This document shows positions 9,493 through 20,430 of a stretch of DNA of 64,000 nt, one piece after another (the stretch's first letter is position 1; the number at the start of each line of letters is the position of its first letter). The notes beneath the pieces were generated by a model that saw only the letters and a list, made by a program, of their open reading frames with translations, was not told the origin of the DNA and did not search any database. The stretch covers positions 682,001-746,000 of the forward strand of contig JANFAH010000009.1 of the NCBI GenBank assembly GCA_024663395.1. Direction: 5' to 3'. The translations under genes and the position numbers were made by a program. Source of the stretch: Pisolithus tinctorius. Its lineage: Eukaryota > Basidiomycota > Agaricomycetes > Boletales > Pisolithaceae.

Positions 9493-11064
9493 CAGTGAGG
9501 GACAAAAGTGTTGCAATGTTTGTGAGGTGTGAATTGTTGCTGATGTAGCTTGGGCTATTCTGCACAGATGATCATGATACCTATACCATTGGAAAGGGAT
9601 GACTCTAAGCTTTCCAGAGCACTGAGGTTCAGTCAAAACAAAGCAATACATGCTGAGATACACCCTATTCTTTCCAAAAAGTGCATTGCAACACTTTTGT
9701 CCCTGACTGGTGAAATCATGAAATGTGACCTTTTGATGGGATTGAGGGCATGGAGGATGGGAAAAAATGCTTACATAATAAACCACATGATCATCCAGAT
9801 GATTTGTCAGCATGTAAACAATGACAAACATTGGACTTGTACCATTAACCCTCCCTCTTTTACCACAACTCATGAAATCATCTCTCTAGCTCACATGGTC
9901 ATTTCATCAAGGAATTCTTATCAAATACTGGAAGCCACCACAGTGCCATCAGTATAACATGCTCTCAGAACCATCAGTCCCTTAAACAACCTGCTGTCAG
10001 TCATTTCCTGGACTGTTTCCCCCCCATGCCTGATGTGTTCTGGGACTAATCAGTACTTGGAAGGCTCAAAATGTTATGGAGGTCAATCTGGCACTTCAGA
10101 ACATGATGTACAAACCAGTCCCCTCTCAACCAATGCATTTCTGGCATAGGGACACTGATATGGAAGTTGGGGTGAGACAAAACCTCCTTGTGCTCTGAGC
10201 ACCATAAGAGGGTTCACTAGATCTTGCTCTGATCTGAACTGTAGATGACTGGGGAAGGATTATTTGGTCATATGTGACCAAAGGCAATATTCAGGGCCAG
10301 ATGGAAGCACAGGATTCTGCTCCATGGCAGTTCAGTAGCATATCCTTCTGATGACACCCAGGGGTAAAGAGGATTTTGTCTTGCCCTAACTTCCATACCA
10401 CTGTCCCTGTGCCATAAATGCATTGGTTGAGAGGGGACTGGTTTGTACATCATGTTCTGAAGTGCCAGATTGACCTCCATAACATTTTGAGCCTTCCAAG
10501 TACTGATTAGTCCCAGAACACATCAGGCATGGGGGGGGAAACAGTCCAGGAAATGACTGACAGCAGGTTGTTTAAGGGACTGATGGTTCTGAGAGCATGT
10601 TATACTGATGGCACTGTGGTGGCTTCCAGTATTTGATAAGAATTCCTTGATGAAATGACCATGTGAGCTAGAGAGATGATTTCATGAGTTGTGGTAAAAG
10701 AGGGAGGGTTAATGGTACAAGTCCAATGTTTGTCATTGTTTACATGCTGACAAATCATCTGGATGATCATGTGGTTTATTATGTAAGCATTTTTTCCCAT
10801 CCTCCATGCCCTCAATCCCATCAAAAGGTCACATTTCATGATTTCACCAGTCAGGGACAAAAGTGTTGCAATGCACTTTTTGGAAAGAATAGGGTGTATC
10901 TCAGCATGTATTGCTTTGTTTTGACTGAACCTCAGTGCTCTGGAAAGCTTAGAGTCATCCCTTTCCAATGGTATAGGTATCATGATCATCTGTGCAGAAT
11001 AGCCCAAGCTACATCAGCAACAATTCACACCTCACAAACATTGCAACACTTTTGTCCCTCACTG
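9493..11064. mobile_element. Foldback element with 652-nt inverted arms and TA target duplication
   Basis: The element starts CAGTGAGGGACAAAAGTG and ends with its inverse, flanked by TA at 9491-9492 and 11065-11066. Arms 9489-10140 and 10416-11068 match except for one G/C-run length difference (7 versus 8). Beyond this the arms become a diverged inverted repeat, leaving about 275 bp between the near-identical parts. Each arm contains a second copy of the same terminal motif in inverse orientation (about 9684-9709), forming a 217-bp hairpin unit (9493-9709). CAGT ends and TA duplication fit a Tc1/mariner-type non-autonomous element. No transposase is encoded; the identical 135-codon frames in both arms follow from the palindrome. 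Confidence 0.85.
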
Positions 11065-12023
11065 TACCTTCAGCTTTCTGTGAAAACTTGTATGAGGGCA
11101 TTGCAAGATAGCATGGCAATGTACAGAGTAAGCCCCCTCCACATTACTTGCTTTTTGGCCTTTCAGCAGGTCTCCCTTCACCACTAGGCACCTTTTGGTT
11201 GTGACTGCCAGTAGCCAGTACCACATCAGCATTCATCACTAAGTGTTGTGGAACCCCCCCCCCCCCCCCTTTGTCCCTAGGAGCAACCAATCTTGACAGT
11301 CTCTTTCTATGTCTCCATTCTTCATGTTTGATCCTAATCTAACATTCTGCACTTAGTTGTCTATCTGCTTGTTTTCTTTTAAAGTCTCTTATCAGGTTAG
11401 AACTGATCCTCTCACCCAAGGGGGGTATAAAGCTCTAGGGATCTACTGATGTTCACTGACAAGTACCAATGCAGTACCAAGGGTGGGACATTACAGCTGA
11501 GATGTTATGAAGTTGATCAAATGATACTGAACACAAAGTGGACCTGCTCTGTAGTTGACATGTTATGTAGCAGTGTCCTTGTACAAGTCCTGACAGAAGG
11601 CTGATAAAGAAGACCTATAGAGGTATTACAGTTTTTATTCAAACTGAGGTATCTACCACATGAGTTACCAACATATGTATGTACTACCAACAAGCAATGC
11701 AGGCTACAATGTAGGTATGCACAGCCAACACAAAGACCCCAAGTGCCAGTAATCCAAAGACTGACAGGTATGGTCCAGTATGGTAAAGGTTAGACCCAAT
11801 GGATTGGACATGAGCTTAGACCAATGGATTGATTACCTTGGTCTTGGGTCCCAAGTCTTTGGCCTATGCCATACCCATTTGCCTACTACTCACACACAAT
11901 CTCACCCCCACCCCATGTGGTATGGATCCCTTAGATTTCACTCTTATCTGACCCTCAGGTTTACCCTTTGACTCAATCACCAGGGTGGTGGGATTTCTAC
12001 TTTGCCCAGTGCATGTCCTTTGC

Positions 12024-12043
12024 TAGGGTTAGGGTTAGGGTTA
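12024..12043 (+). repeat. Interstitial telomere-like repeat
   Basis: Three uninterrupted TTAGGG units (TAGGGTTAGGGTTAGGGTTA), the fungal telomere repeat. Short and surrounded by non-telomeric DNA, so interstitial rather than a chromosome end. Confidence 0.85.
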
Positions 12044-12099
12044 CACAACTTCAAAAAATCAAGCAGCATGGGGGCAAATCATGTTACACAGCCTAGCAA

Positions 12100-12252
12100 C
12101 TACAAGGATTGACCAACCAAATACACAGCCAAGGAAATACAGGAATGACCAACCAAATACACAGCCCAGAAAATACAGGATTGAGCAAATACACAGCCAA
12201 GAAAATACAGGATTGAGCAAATACACAGCCAAGAAAAATACAGGACTAAGTT
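12100..12252. repeat. Short tandem repeat, 32-36 bp, four to five units
   Basis: Units of the form AAATACACAGCCAAGAAAATA followed by CAGGAnTGA and, in the first two, GACCAACC. Units become shorter to the right. No coding meaning seen. Confidence 0.8.
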
Positions 12253-12333
12253 ACAGAGCAAATGTTCCAAGTGGAACTGAGACCTCAGGCATCCTGGAGG
12301 GGCCCCTCCCCAGAAAGACACTGAGATCTCCAG

Positions 12334-13046
12334 TGTCAAGTCCGGGCCTACTCTGACCAACTCCGACGCTATATAAGGTCTAGAGGAGGGTTCGGAAGCA
12401 AGTCTGACACAGAAGAACAGAACTCCGACTAGCGGAGTGTCGGCAGGAACGAAGACCGCTGAGACAAGGGCGGAGCGGAGTGAGGGCATCGGGTTTAGCT
12501 CATGCGCTACCCCCTTGCACGATCTCAGCCCTCATATTTCAGAGGGAGAGTACAGACGGAGAGTCAGAGACAAGTCCGACAGACAGAAGACGGAGTCAGA
12601 GGGAGTAGGAACTAGGTTGATATTTGTACTGAAGAACAGCAGAGTACAGTACATGCTTTTATACTGCTATGGAGGTACAGTAATCGGAATTGGAACTGAC
12701 ATACGGGGACTCATAAATTTTCAAGTAAAACTTCCTGGACGATGAATGAAGGGTAGATGGAGGACATACGAATGGGTAACAAGAACATCCAGAAAAGGAA
12801 ACAGTCCAGGCGCTGGACCATGCGGTGAGCACGCTGCGGAGTTCCTGACTGTGAAGGTAGTCACATGACCCCTCAGAGGATGGACCGCTCGGTCTGGTAG
12901 GAGAGCGACACAAGTCTGACAGCAGTCGGAGTGGAGATGGTTTGCAACCAACAGAAGTTGGGTGGAGTTGGTGCGGAGTGAGTGAATGACCAGCGGAGTA
13001 GGGCGCGGAGCGAGCAAGGGCTTAGTGTGAACGCACAGTTATGACA
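12334..13046 (-). repeat. Gypsy-1 3' LTR
   Basis: 713 bp, same length as the 5' LTR and as the solo LTR at 5638-6350. A G-rich polypurine tract (AAGGGGGGGGCAC on the minus strand, 13047-13060) precedes it. It differs from the 5' LTR at about 26 positions, all CpG-type transitions. Confidence 0.96.
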
Positions 13047-13241
13047 GTGCCCCCCCCTTAGGGCCTGAACCCCTGAAGGCTGCATGTACGGGACGAGATC
13101 AACATGAGTTGATCATTTGAAATTATTTTGATGCCTCAAGGATAACGGGTTTAGCCGCGGTGGAGCTCCGTCGGAGTTCAAAGTTCCACTTAAAAACATG
13201 TGTTAGGGTACCGACCCTCCATATCCCATCCCCCCATCACC

Positions 13242-14468
13242 ATGTCCTCTCAGCGTCAGAACAAAACCCCCCAGCCCACCCCTGGTCACTCCCGTGACTA
13301 CTCCCAGGTTGCCAACGACGACCTAGTCGTCCTTACAGACGACTCAACGGACACCGAGCGCGAGAAGGCAGTGGAGAAGGCACGTCGGCGAGAAGAGGCG
13401 GAGAAGAAGGAGTGAGAACACGAGGCGGAGCGCAAGGCCAAACGAGAGGAGGCCAAGCGATGAAAGGCGGAAGAGGTGCGGCAGGAGGCAGAGCGGAGGC
13501 AGAGAGAGGAGGAAGAAGCGCAGTGGATGAAGGCAGTGGATGAAGAGGCCGAAAGGCAAAGACAGAGAGCGGCGGAAGAGGCAGAGAAGCAGAGGCAGAG
13601 GGCCCAGGCCAGGCGGGATGAGGCCATGCAAAGGTGAGTGACAGAACCCCACAAGTCAAGCGGAGCTGACTTGTATTTTTATTTCAGGTTAAGCGGTGCA
13701 GTCTACGACGTCAACACCGCCCAGAGGGTCCCTGGGACCTCTGTGGTGGTTACCATGACCAGGCGGCCCCCTTGCACTCGCTGCATAGCAAGTCTGATGG
13801 CGGGTCAGTGCGAGCCAGGGCAAGGTAAGACCAGGGCCTGCGTGCCCTGCCACAACAAGAAGAAAACCTGCAGTTGGACACGGGAAGAGGCGGCGGCGGG
13901 ACCCTCGCGGAAGAGAGCAGGGACAGGGAGCTCCTGAGGAGAGAAGAAGAAGAGGATGCAAGGGAAGGGAAAGGAGAAAGCAACAGAGACGGAGGAAGCG
14001 GATGACGAGCAGGAGGTAGGCGGAGAAGATGAACCAGCGACCCCACTCGAGGGTCCTTCTGGTGCGAAAGTCCACACATGGTGGGCAGAGTGGGAGCGGG
14101 AGCAGCAGCTGCAGGTCATGGAGAGACAGGCTGAAGTGCATGAGACCGCTGCACTGGCCTTCGAGAGGATGGCAGAGGCAGCAGAGCAGATGGCAGAGGC
14201 AGCAGAGCGGACCGCCGACGAGTGGGCGCTGTACTGCGCCTGGGCAGAGTGGGCGGAGATGAGGAGAAGGGAGGATGTGTGTGAGGCCAGAGTGGCCGAG
14301 TTCGAACGCGCAGGAGGAGGATGGAAGAGGCCGCAGTCGGAGGCGGCAGAGGACCAGCGAGAGGAAGCGGATGAAGGTGCGGAGGGGGATAACGAGGAAG
14401 AAGTCGAAGGGGAGCAGGAAGGCAGTGAAGAACAGGAGGGTGGCAGAGAGCAAGCGATGGAAGAGTAG
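13242..14468 (+). pseudogene. Antisense accessory gene of Gypsy-1: charged coil, Cys6 cluster, coiled coil
   Basis: Lies inside Gypsy-1 but is read opposite to gag-pol. ATG 13242 (an in-frame ATG also at 13200). Exon 1 to 13633; intron 13634-13687 (GTGAGT…TTTCAG, 54 nt); exon 2 13688-14468. The join closes the frame (AG|G). The N-terminal half is a long Arg/Glu/Ala coiled coil. Exon 2 has a cysteine cluster at 13773-13871 (C-x2-C-x8-C-x9-C-x2-C-x6-C), a basic segment, and a second Glu/Ala coiled coil ending MEE. Three in-frame TGA codons (13413, 13461, 13935) break it; CGA would restore each. A poly-T run follows at about 14479. Function is unknown; a nucleic-acid-binding role is inferred only from the Cys cluster and basic segments. 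It resembles in layout the KDZ-borne gene at 37423-50709. Confidence 0.75.
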
Positions 14469-14666
14469 AGTAGTTTTCTTTTTTTTTTTTTTTTTTTGTC
14501 TTTTTGTTTTTCTGTTCGTATTTTTTGTACTACTACTAAATAGACTTGTGACCTTACTTGCGATTCTGAGAAGTGAGACGGACGAGCAGAGAAAAATCTA
14601 AAGTACTTAAAGTAAGTCGGTAAGGGGCGGAGTTGGCCCGTGGAGGATGGTTGTGTAGGTGGTGTA

Positions 14667-17600
14667 TTATGGCAGAGGTTGGTACGGACCAGGTTTATGC
14701 AGATATCGTTTGTGGAAAGCAGAGACTATGTCGGAGGCATGATCTAGTTCAGTTGCAAGCAACCAAGAGGTTTCTTCGTCGGTGTTCTCGTAACCAGCCC
14801 AGTGGACTAGATACAAGAGTTGACAGTGGCGGCAACAGCGGTCCACCTTAGAGTCGAGTATCTCTGATACTTCATACTCAAGGTCACCATCGACATCCAC
14901 TGGCGGAGGCAGAGGTTGTTGTCAGTTTGGGAAAGGGTTAGCCACTGCGGCTTCCAGTTGTGAGACATGGAAGACTGGATGTACCGAGCGCATAGAGTCA
15001 GGGAGCTTAAGGGTGACAGAATGCGTACCTGGCCTGGCCAGGATGGTGAATGGACCTAAGTACTTCTCGGAGAGTTTTTCCGAAGGACGAGTGGAGCAGA
15101 AGTACCTGGCTTTGATGTAGGCCTGTTCTCCGACCTTGAACTCAGGTGGAGGTATGCGTTTAGCATCTGCTGGACCCTGGTAGCGCTGTTGAGCAGCAGA
15201 CATTTCGGAGCGGAGGAAATCATGAAGGGCGGAGAGCTTGATGACATAGTCATGAGCCCTTGGGGAAGTGAAGTCTTGGTCAGGGACCACAGACAAGTTT
15301 GGATGGTATCCCTTGTTAGTGAAGAAGGGGGAAACTCCAGTAGTTGCACTTGGTGCGTTGTTGAAAGCGAACTCCGCTAGAGGTAACAGCTCAGCCCAGT
15401 TGTCTTGTTGGTAGTTACAGTAGACACGAAGGTACTGCTCGAGAGTCTGGTTCGTTCGCTCGGTCTGGCCATTGCCTTCTGGGTGGTAACCCGAAGTGAA
15501 GTGAAGACGCATATCAAGGGCCTTTCCTAGAGAGCGGAAGAAGTGTGAGACGAACTCAGGACCTCTGTCGGAGGTGACATTAGCTGGTACTCTGTGCTTG
15601 GAGAAGACATGGGTAAGGAAGAGCCTAGCGAGTTCGGCGGAGGTGACGGAGTCGTGGGTGGGGACGAACACCACTTGCTTTGAGAGGCGGTCCACTACCA
15701 CGAGTATGGCGGAGTAGCCATTGGAGTTGGGGAGGTGTTCGATGAAGTCCATGGAGATGGAGTTCCAAGGTCTCTCTGGGATGGGGAGTTGCTTCAGTAG
15801 ACCATAAGGGTGGTGGTGCGGAGTTTTGCTCTGTCCACAGGCGGTGCAAGACCTGACGTATTCTTTCACGTCGGAGTGGAGGTTGGGCCACACGTAGTCC
15901 CTGCGGACGAGTTCTAGGGTGCGATTTTGCCCGAAATGGCCTGCTAGAGGATGATCATGCTTGAACCGAAGCACCCGAAGGTGGAGATCATCAATGTCAG
16001 GGACAAAGATGCGACCGTCAAGGTGGAGTAGACCGTCGGAATCCAGGGACCACCGAGGCTTAGTCGGAGTTGGAAGATGGTTGGCAGAGACAGGGTTGGA
16101 TGGTAGGGCGGAGATGATGTCGGAGTGCAAGCACTCAACATCGAAGACCATGGCGGCATGGAGCACAGGTGCCATGAGGGTAGTGGTACAGAGGGACGAT
16201 GCGAGTTGCTCCTGTGTAAACATAGGGTGGAGATTGTAAGGATTTACCTGCACATAGTCCCTATCCCCCCCTTTTGGGTAGATGTCCCAATGTCGCGTAA
16301 GTGCATCAGGTTTGGCTCCTAAGCGGCCAGGTCGGAAGCAGATGGAAAGATTAAACTGGGAAAGATACTCCGACCAGCGGGCCTGTCGACGGGTGAGAAC
16401 CTTAGAGGTGGAAAAATACTCAAGGTTTTTGTGGTCCGTCACCACGTCGACAGGTAAGGCAGAGCCTTCTAAGTAATGCTGCCAATGGCAGAAGGCCTCA
16501 AAGATAGCCAACAGCTCCTTGTCATGGGTATCATAATTGAGTTCTGGCACAGTCATGGTGCAGGAGTAGAAAGCGACTGGGTGGAGTTCACCATCGGAGC
16601 AGGTGATTGACAAAATGCCAGCAATGGCATAGTTGGAGGCGTTGGTTTCCACTGTAAGCAGAGCGTCAGGGACCCAATGAGTGAGAACAGGAGCGGAGCT
16701 GAAGGCATCCTTCAGGCGGAGGAAAGCGGAGCGGCACTCCTCGGAAAAGTTCCAAGGAGCACCCTTTTGCGTGAGGTGAGTGAGAGGAACGACGATGTTG
16801 GAGTAGTTATAAATGAAGCGTCTGTAGAAATTGGCGAAGCCAAGGAAGGACTGGATGTCTTGCACCTTCCACGGCTCAGGCCAGTTGCGGACTGCCTGAA
16901 CCTTCTCAGCAGACATGGTGAGACCGGAGGGAGAAAGAATGTAGCCGAGGTACTCGACAGAGTCAGAGTGAAACTCGCACTTCTCCGGCTTGGCATAAAG
17001 ACCATGCTTTCGAAGGCGGTGGAGTACCTCTTTTACGTGTTTGCAATGCGACTCCATGTCCTGCAAATAGATTAGGATGTCATTGAGGTATACCACGACA
17101 CAGACATCGAGCATGTCTGCAAAGATGCTATTGACGAATCGCTGGAAAGCCGCAGGCACGTTAGTCAGACCGAATGGCATCACCTGCCACTCATAAGAAC
17201 CATAACAAGTGCGGAATGCTGTTTTCCATTCATCTCCATCTGCGATGCAGACCAGATGATAGGCATGGCGGAGGTCGATCTTGGTATAGACTTTAGCGTG
17301 GCTTGGGGAGTCGAGTAAGTCGGAGATGAGCGGCAGCGGATAGCGATCTTTTTTTGTGATTTTGTTGAGTCTTTGATAGTCTACACAGAGGTGGAGTGAA
17401 CCGTCCTTCTTCTTTACGAAGAGGACAGGGGCACCGTGAGCGGAGGTGGACTGTTTGATGAAGCCGTAGCCAAGATGCTCGTCAATAAAGGTGTGGAGAG
17501 CTTCAAGCTCTGGTGGAGAAAGAGAGTAGATTGTACCAATGGGCGGAGAAGCTCCTTCCTCGAGGTCGATCTTGAGATCGAACGAGCGGTGTGGTGGAAG

Positions 17601-18391
17601 TTCAGTGGCCTTGTCTTTACTAAAGACGTCGGCGAACTCGTGATACTCAGGAGGAACTGAGGAGAGGTCAGGAGGTGGAGATGAAGTGGAGGACGCACAA
17701 AGCTTCACATCATCAGCAGAGAGCTGTAAGTGGAACTGTCTGGAGCCAGGGAGAGCACAGGCTCTGACATACGCAGCAGCATTGATGAGTGAGACGAGCA
17801 GAGCGGAGTGCGGCGAGTCGGTCAGAGTTGCAGACAGAGCTGCAGACAGAGTGGAGGGTGTCGGATCCGGAGCGGAGGTCGCAGTGGAAGACGACGAAGG
17901 CACCTGGGGTGTTGGCATTCCCTGTAGCGATGGTTTGAACGATATACTGCCCAGTACCCAGTCAATCGATGGATTGAAGTGGGTGAGCCAGTTGTGTCCT
18001 AATACCAGCGAACATGAAGAATCCAATGGAGTAACATAAAATGAAACAGAGTTGACATCGCCGGAAGGAAAGCAGAGGGAAAGATCTACTTCTTGGGAAA
18101 TGACAGCATTGGTACTACCATCAAACAAGCAGAGCGGAACTGGCGGAGAAATGGAGGAAACAGGAATGGCATATTTTTTAATTACAGACGGGTCTACAAA
18201 ACAATGAGAAGAGCCGGAATCGATCAACGCAGAAACAGTATCAACAGAATAATCCGGAAGAGTTACAGACAGAAGTAAAGAGTTGGGACTAGAAAGAGCA
18301 GACACGTTGAGTCGGATGTCCGGTTGCACACAGTTGGTATCAATGCTTCCTCCAGGCTGTGCGAGCTCCCTGGAGGAGCAGACTAATTTTT
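14667..18391 (-). pseudogene. pol: Gypsy-1 Pol: protease, RT, RNase H, integrase, chromodomain
   Basis: The frame is entered from gag by an inferred -1 shift at 18386-18392 and is open to TGA 14922-14924. The same frame then continues through a chromodomain to 14667. Domains in order: protease (ALIDSGSSHCFVD), RT (DLRHAYHL, MPFGLTNVPAAFQRF), RNase H, H2C2 (HPLAGHFGQNRT…CTACGQ), integrase core (MDFIEHLP, TSDRGPEF, GNGQTERTNQ), then the chromodomain ([10 protein letters not shown] … [17 protein letters not shown]). The RT active site reads YLNDIL, with Asn replacing the first catalytic Asp (codon 17082-17084), so this copy should be inactive. The TGA at 14922 removes the chromodomain, which in chromoviruses targets insertion to modified histones. 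Confidence 0.94.
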
Positions 18392-19651
18392 TGGCTCTGC
18401 CTGCTCCACAGGTGGAGTAGGCGGAGTTCCAGCCGTAGCTGCATGGGCTTTGGCTGCGCGAGAGGTGGACTTGGGACAGTCCTTAGCGGAGTGGCCAGCC
18501 TCGCCACAGAAGAGGCAGAGGTTGTTTTTCATCCTGTGCTGGCACTCAGCGGAGGTGAGTTTGCCATCTTTACCCAGAAGGTGGGCAATATCGGACTTGG
18601 ACACGTCGGACTTGGGCAGATCTTTCTGTCTGCCCTTGCCCTTGGCATCGGACTTTGGAGTGGAGGCGGAGGACAATGATTTATTTTTGTTGTTGGAGTT
18701 GGAGGACTGCGACTTGTCGGAGGCGGACTTGGAGGTGCATGAGATCTCTGCTTTGCATTCCCAGTAGCATGCATCGATGGTCTGGGCGAGTTCGCGGAGT
18801 TGTGCGAGGGTAGAAGGCTTACCGATGTGAGCAATCTCGTCTTTGATGCGGTCTGGAAGTCCACTATAGAAGTGGTGGCGGAGTGCACTGACACCGTAGT
18901 CCTTGACTTGCGAAGCCCAGCGATTGAACTCCACGACATATTTGGTAATACGAGAACCGTCCTTCATGGTAAGGTTCTTGAGTTGCTGGATGGCATCTGC
19001 TATAGCGTCATGTGGACCGAAATTAGCTGTGAGCTCTTGTAAGAACTCATGGTAGTCATCCATCCAGAGCGGGCGGTCATAGTTGTCAGGGTTTAGCAAA
19101 TCTGGCTCAAACCAAGCCAGGGCCATACCCTTGAGATAGGATTGAGTGAAGGTAACTTTAGCTCTGTCGGAGCGGAATGCACGAGGGCGGTCTTGGAAGT
19201 TCAGCTCGCATTGAATGAGGAACTCACGGAGTTTCTTGGGGTCGGAGCCATCGAAGGTGTCAGGCTTGCGGACTTTGGTCTTCAGAGCGGAGTCCCCAGT
19301 GCGCAAGCTAGACTGCGCAAGCGCATGGACAGCTCTAGCAAGAGCTACAAGGGGATCCTCTGGCGGCTCAGCCAGGTCTTCAGGGACATCCCCGCCACCA
19401 GGATCACCATCAGGATAGTCAGGGTCGGGGTCAGGCCCATCATTTCGATTATGAGGAGATGGAGTATGGAAAGCTGATGGGTGGAGGTCGGAGCAACCAG
19501 CTTGTGAAGCGCTTTTGCCTCCAGCACAAGAGCGGCGTCGAGCAGAGAAAGACTGGAATTGTTCAACGATGGAAGGGAGTCGACACGGATTAGCTAGCGC
19601 TGCAGCGAGGTTCTCAGCGACCTCTCTTTGGGATTGAGCTCGAGTTCTCAT
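18383..19651 (-). CDS. gag: Gypsy-1 Gag
   Basis: 422 codons from ATG 19651 to TAG 18383-18385, starting 62 nt inside the 5' LTR. It has a Pro/Asp/Gly-rich N-terminal region, a retrotrans_gag core (W-F-E-P, FTQSYLKGMALAWFEPDLL) and one CCHC zinc knuckle near the end (CLFCGEAGHSAKDC). The frame is intact, unlike pol. It forms the particle shell and packages element RNA. The stop lies next to the slippery heptamer that gives access to pol. Confidence 0.95.
   Translation of the reverse strand: MRTRAQSQREVAENLAAALANPCRLPSIVEQFQSFSARRRSCAGGKSASQAGCSDLHPSAFHTPSPHNRNDGPDPDPDYPDGDPGGGDVPEDLAEPPEDPLVALARAVHALAQSSLRTGDSALKTKVRKPDTFDGSDPKKLREFLIQCELNFQDRPRAFRSDRAKVTFTQSYLKGMALAWFEPDLLNPDNYDRPLWMDDYHEFLQELTANFGPHDAIADAIQQLKNLTMKDGSRITKYVVEFNRWASQVKDYGVSALRHHFYSGLPDRIKDEIAHIGKPSTLAQLRELAQTIDACYWECKAEISCTSKSASDKSQSSNSNNKNKSLSSASTPKSDAKGKGRQKDLPKSDVSKSDIAHLLGKDGKLTSAECQHRMKNNLCLFCGEAGHSAKDCPKSTSRAAKAHAATAGTPPTPPVEQAEPKN
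18386..18392 (-). promoter_or_regulatory. Probable -1 ribosomal frameshift site between Gypsy-1 gag and pol
   Basis: On the minus strand the last gag codons are CCA AAA AAT TAG. The heptamer A AAA AAT fits the X XXY YYZ rule in the gag frame, and the stop follows at once. Slipping back by one enters a frame that stays open straight into protease and RT. I did not identify a downstream pseudoknot, so the site rests on the heptamer and frame relation. Confidence 0.7.
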
Positions 19652-19712
19652 AATGATGTAAGTTTTTTCAGAGGACGGAAATGAGATCGTACAAGTGTGA
19701 GTACGAATATAC

Positions 19713-20425
19713 TGTCAAGTCTGGGCCTACTCCGACCAACTCCGACGCTATATAAGGTCTAGAGGAGGGTTCAGAAGCAAGTCTGACACAGAAGAACAGA
19801 ACTCTGACTAGCGGAGTGTCAGCAGGAACGAAGACCGCCGAGACAAGGGTGGAGCAGAGTGAGGGCATCGGGTTTAGCTCGTGCGCTACCCCCTTGCACG
19901 ATCTCAGCCCTCGTATTTCAGAGGGAGAGTACAGACGGAGAGTCGGAGACAAGTCCGACAGACAGAAGACAGAGTCAGAGGGAGTAGGAACTAGGTTGAT
20001 ATTTGTACTGAAGAACAGCAGAGTACAGTACATGCTTTTATACTGCTATGGAGGTACAGTAATCGGAATTGGAACTGACATATGGGGACTCATAAATTTT
20101 CAAGTAAAACTTCCTGGATGATGAATGAAGGGTAGACAGAGGACATACGAACGGGTAACAAGAACATCCAGAAAAGGAAACAGTCCAGGTGCTGGACCAT
20201 GCAGTGAGCACGCTGCGGAGTTCCTGACTGCGAAGGTAGTCACATGACCCCTCAGAGGATGGACTGCTCGGTCCGGTAGGAGAGCGACACAAGTCTGACA
20301 GCAGTCGGAGTGGAGATGGTTCGCAACCAACAGAAGTTGGGTGGAGTTGGTGCGGAGTGAGTGAATGACCGGCGGAGTAGGGCACGGAGCGAGCAAGGGC
20401 TTAGTGTGAACGCACGGTTATGACA
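19713..20425 (-). repeat. Gypsy-1 5' LTR
   Basis: 713 bp, TG…CA, flanked by TCCAG at 20426-20430. The adjoining internal sequence does not start with the TGG typical of a tRNA 3'-end primer site, so the priming mechanism is not evident. Confidence 0.95.
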
Positions 20426-20430
20426 TCCAG

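Larger units (their letters stand above)
11069..12328. other. Non-coding stretch with short repeats
   Basis: No gene found. It contains a poly-C tract near 11251, a telomere-like repeat at 12024-12043 and a short tandem repeat at 12100-12252. These last two are listed separately. Confidence 0.5.
12334..20425 (-). mobile_element. Gypsy-1: complete chromodomain Ty3/gypsy element with an antisense gene
   Basis: Bounded by two 713-bp LTRs (TG…CA) and a 5-bp target duplication TCCAG (12329-12333 and 20426-20430). Minus-strand order: 5' LTR, gag, protease, RT, RNase H, integrase, chromodomain, antisense gene, polypurine tract, 3' LTR. RT before integrase plus a C-terminal chromodomain marks the chromovirus lineage. 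Gag and pol overlap at a probable -1 frameshift site. A separate spliced plus-strand gene lies between the chromodomain and the 3' LTR. The copy is decayed: one TGA in pol, three in the antisense gene, and an Asp-to-Asn change in the RT active site, all of CpG type. Confidence 0.97.

Noticed and set aside
9550..11007. Two identical 135-codon frames on opposite strands
   Set aside because: They are the two arms of the foldback palindrome. No domain is present and the text is not protein-like.
13298..14453. Several minus-strand frames rich in Leu, Ser and Pro
   Set aside because: They are shadows of the Glu/Ala/Arg-rich antisense gene on the plus strand.
13242..14468. Envelope gene of an errantivirus-like element
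   Set aside because: The frame is on the opposite strand to gag-pol, has no signal peptide or membrane segment, and is rich in charged coiled coil.
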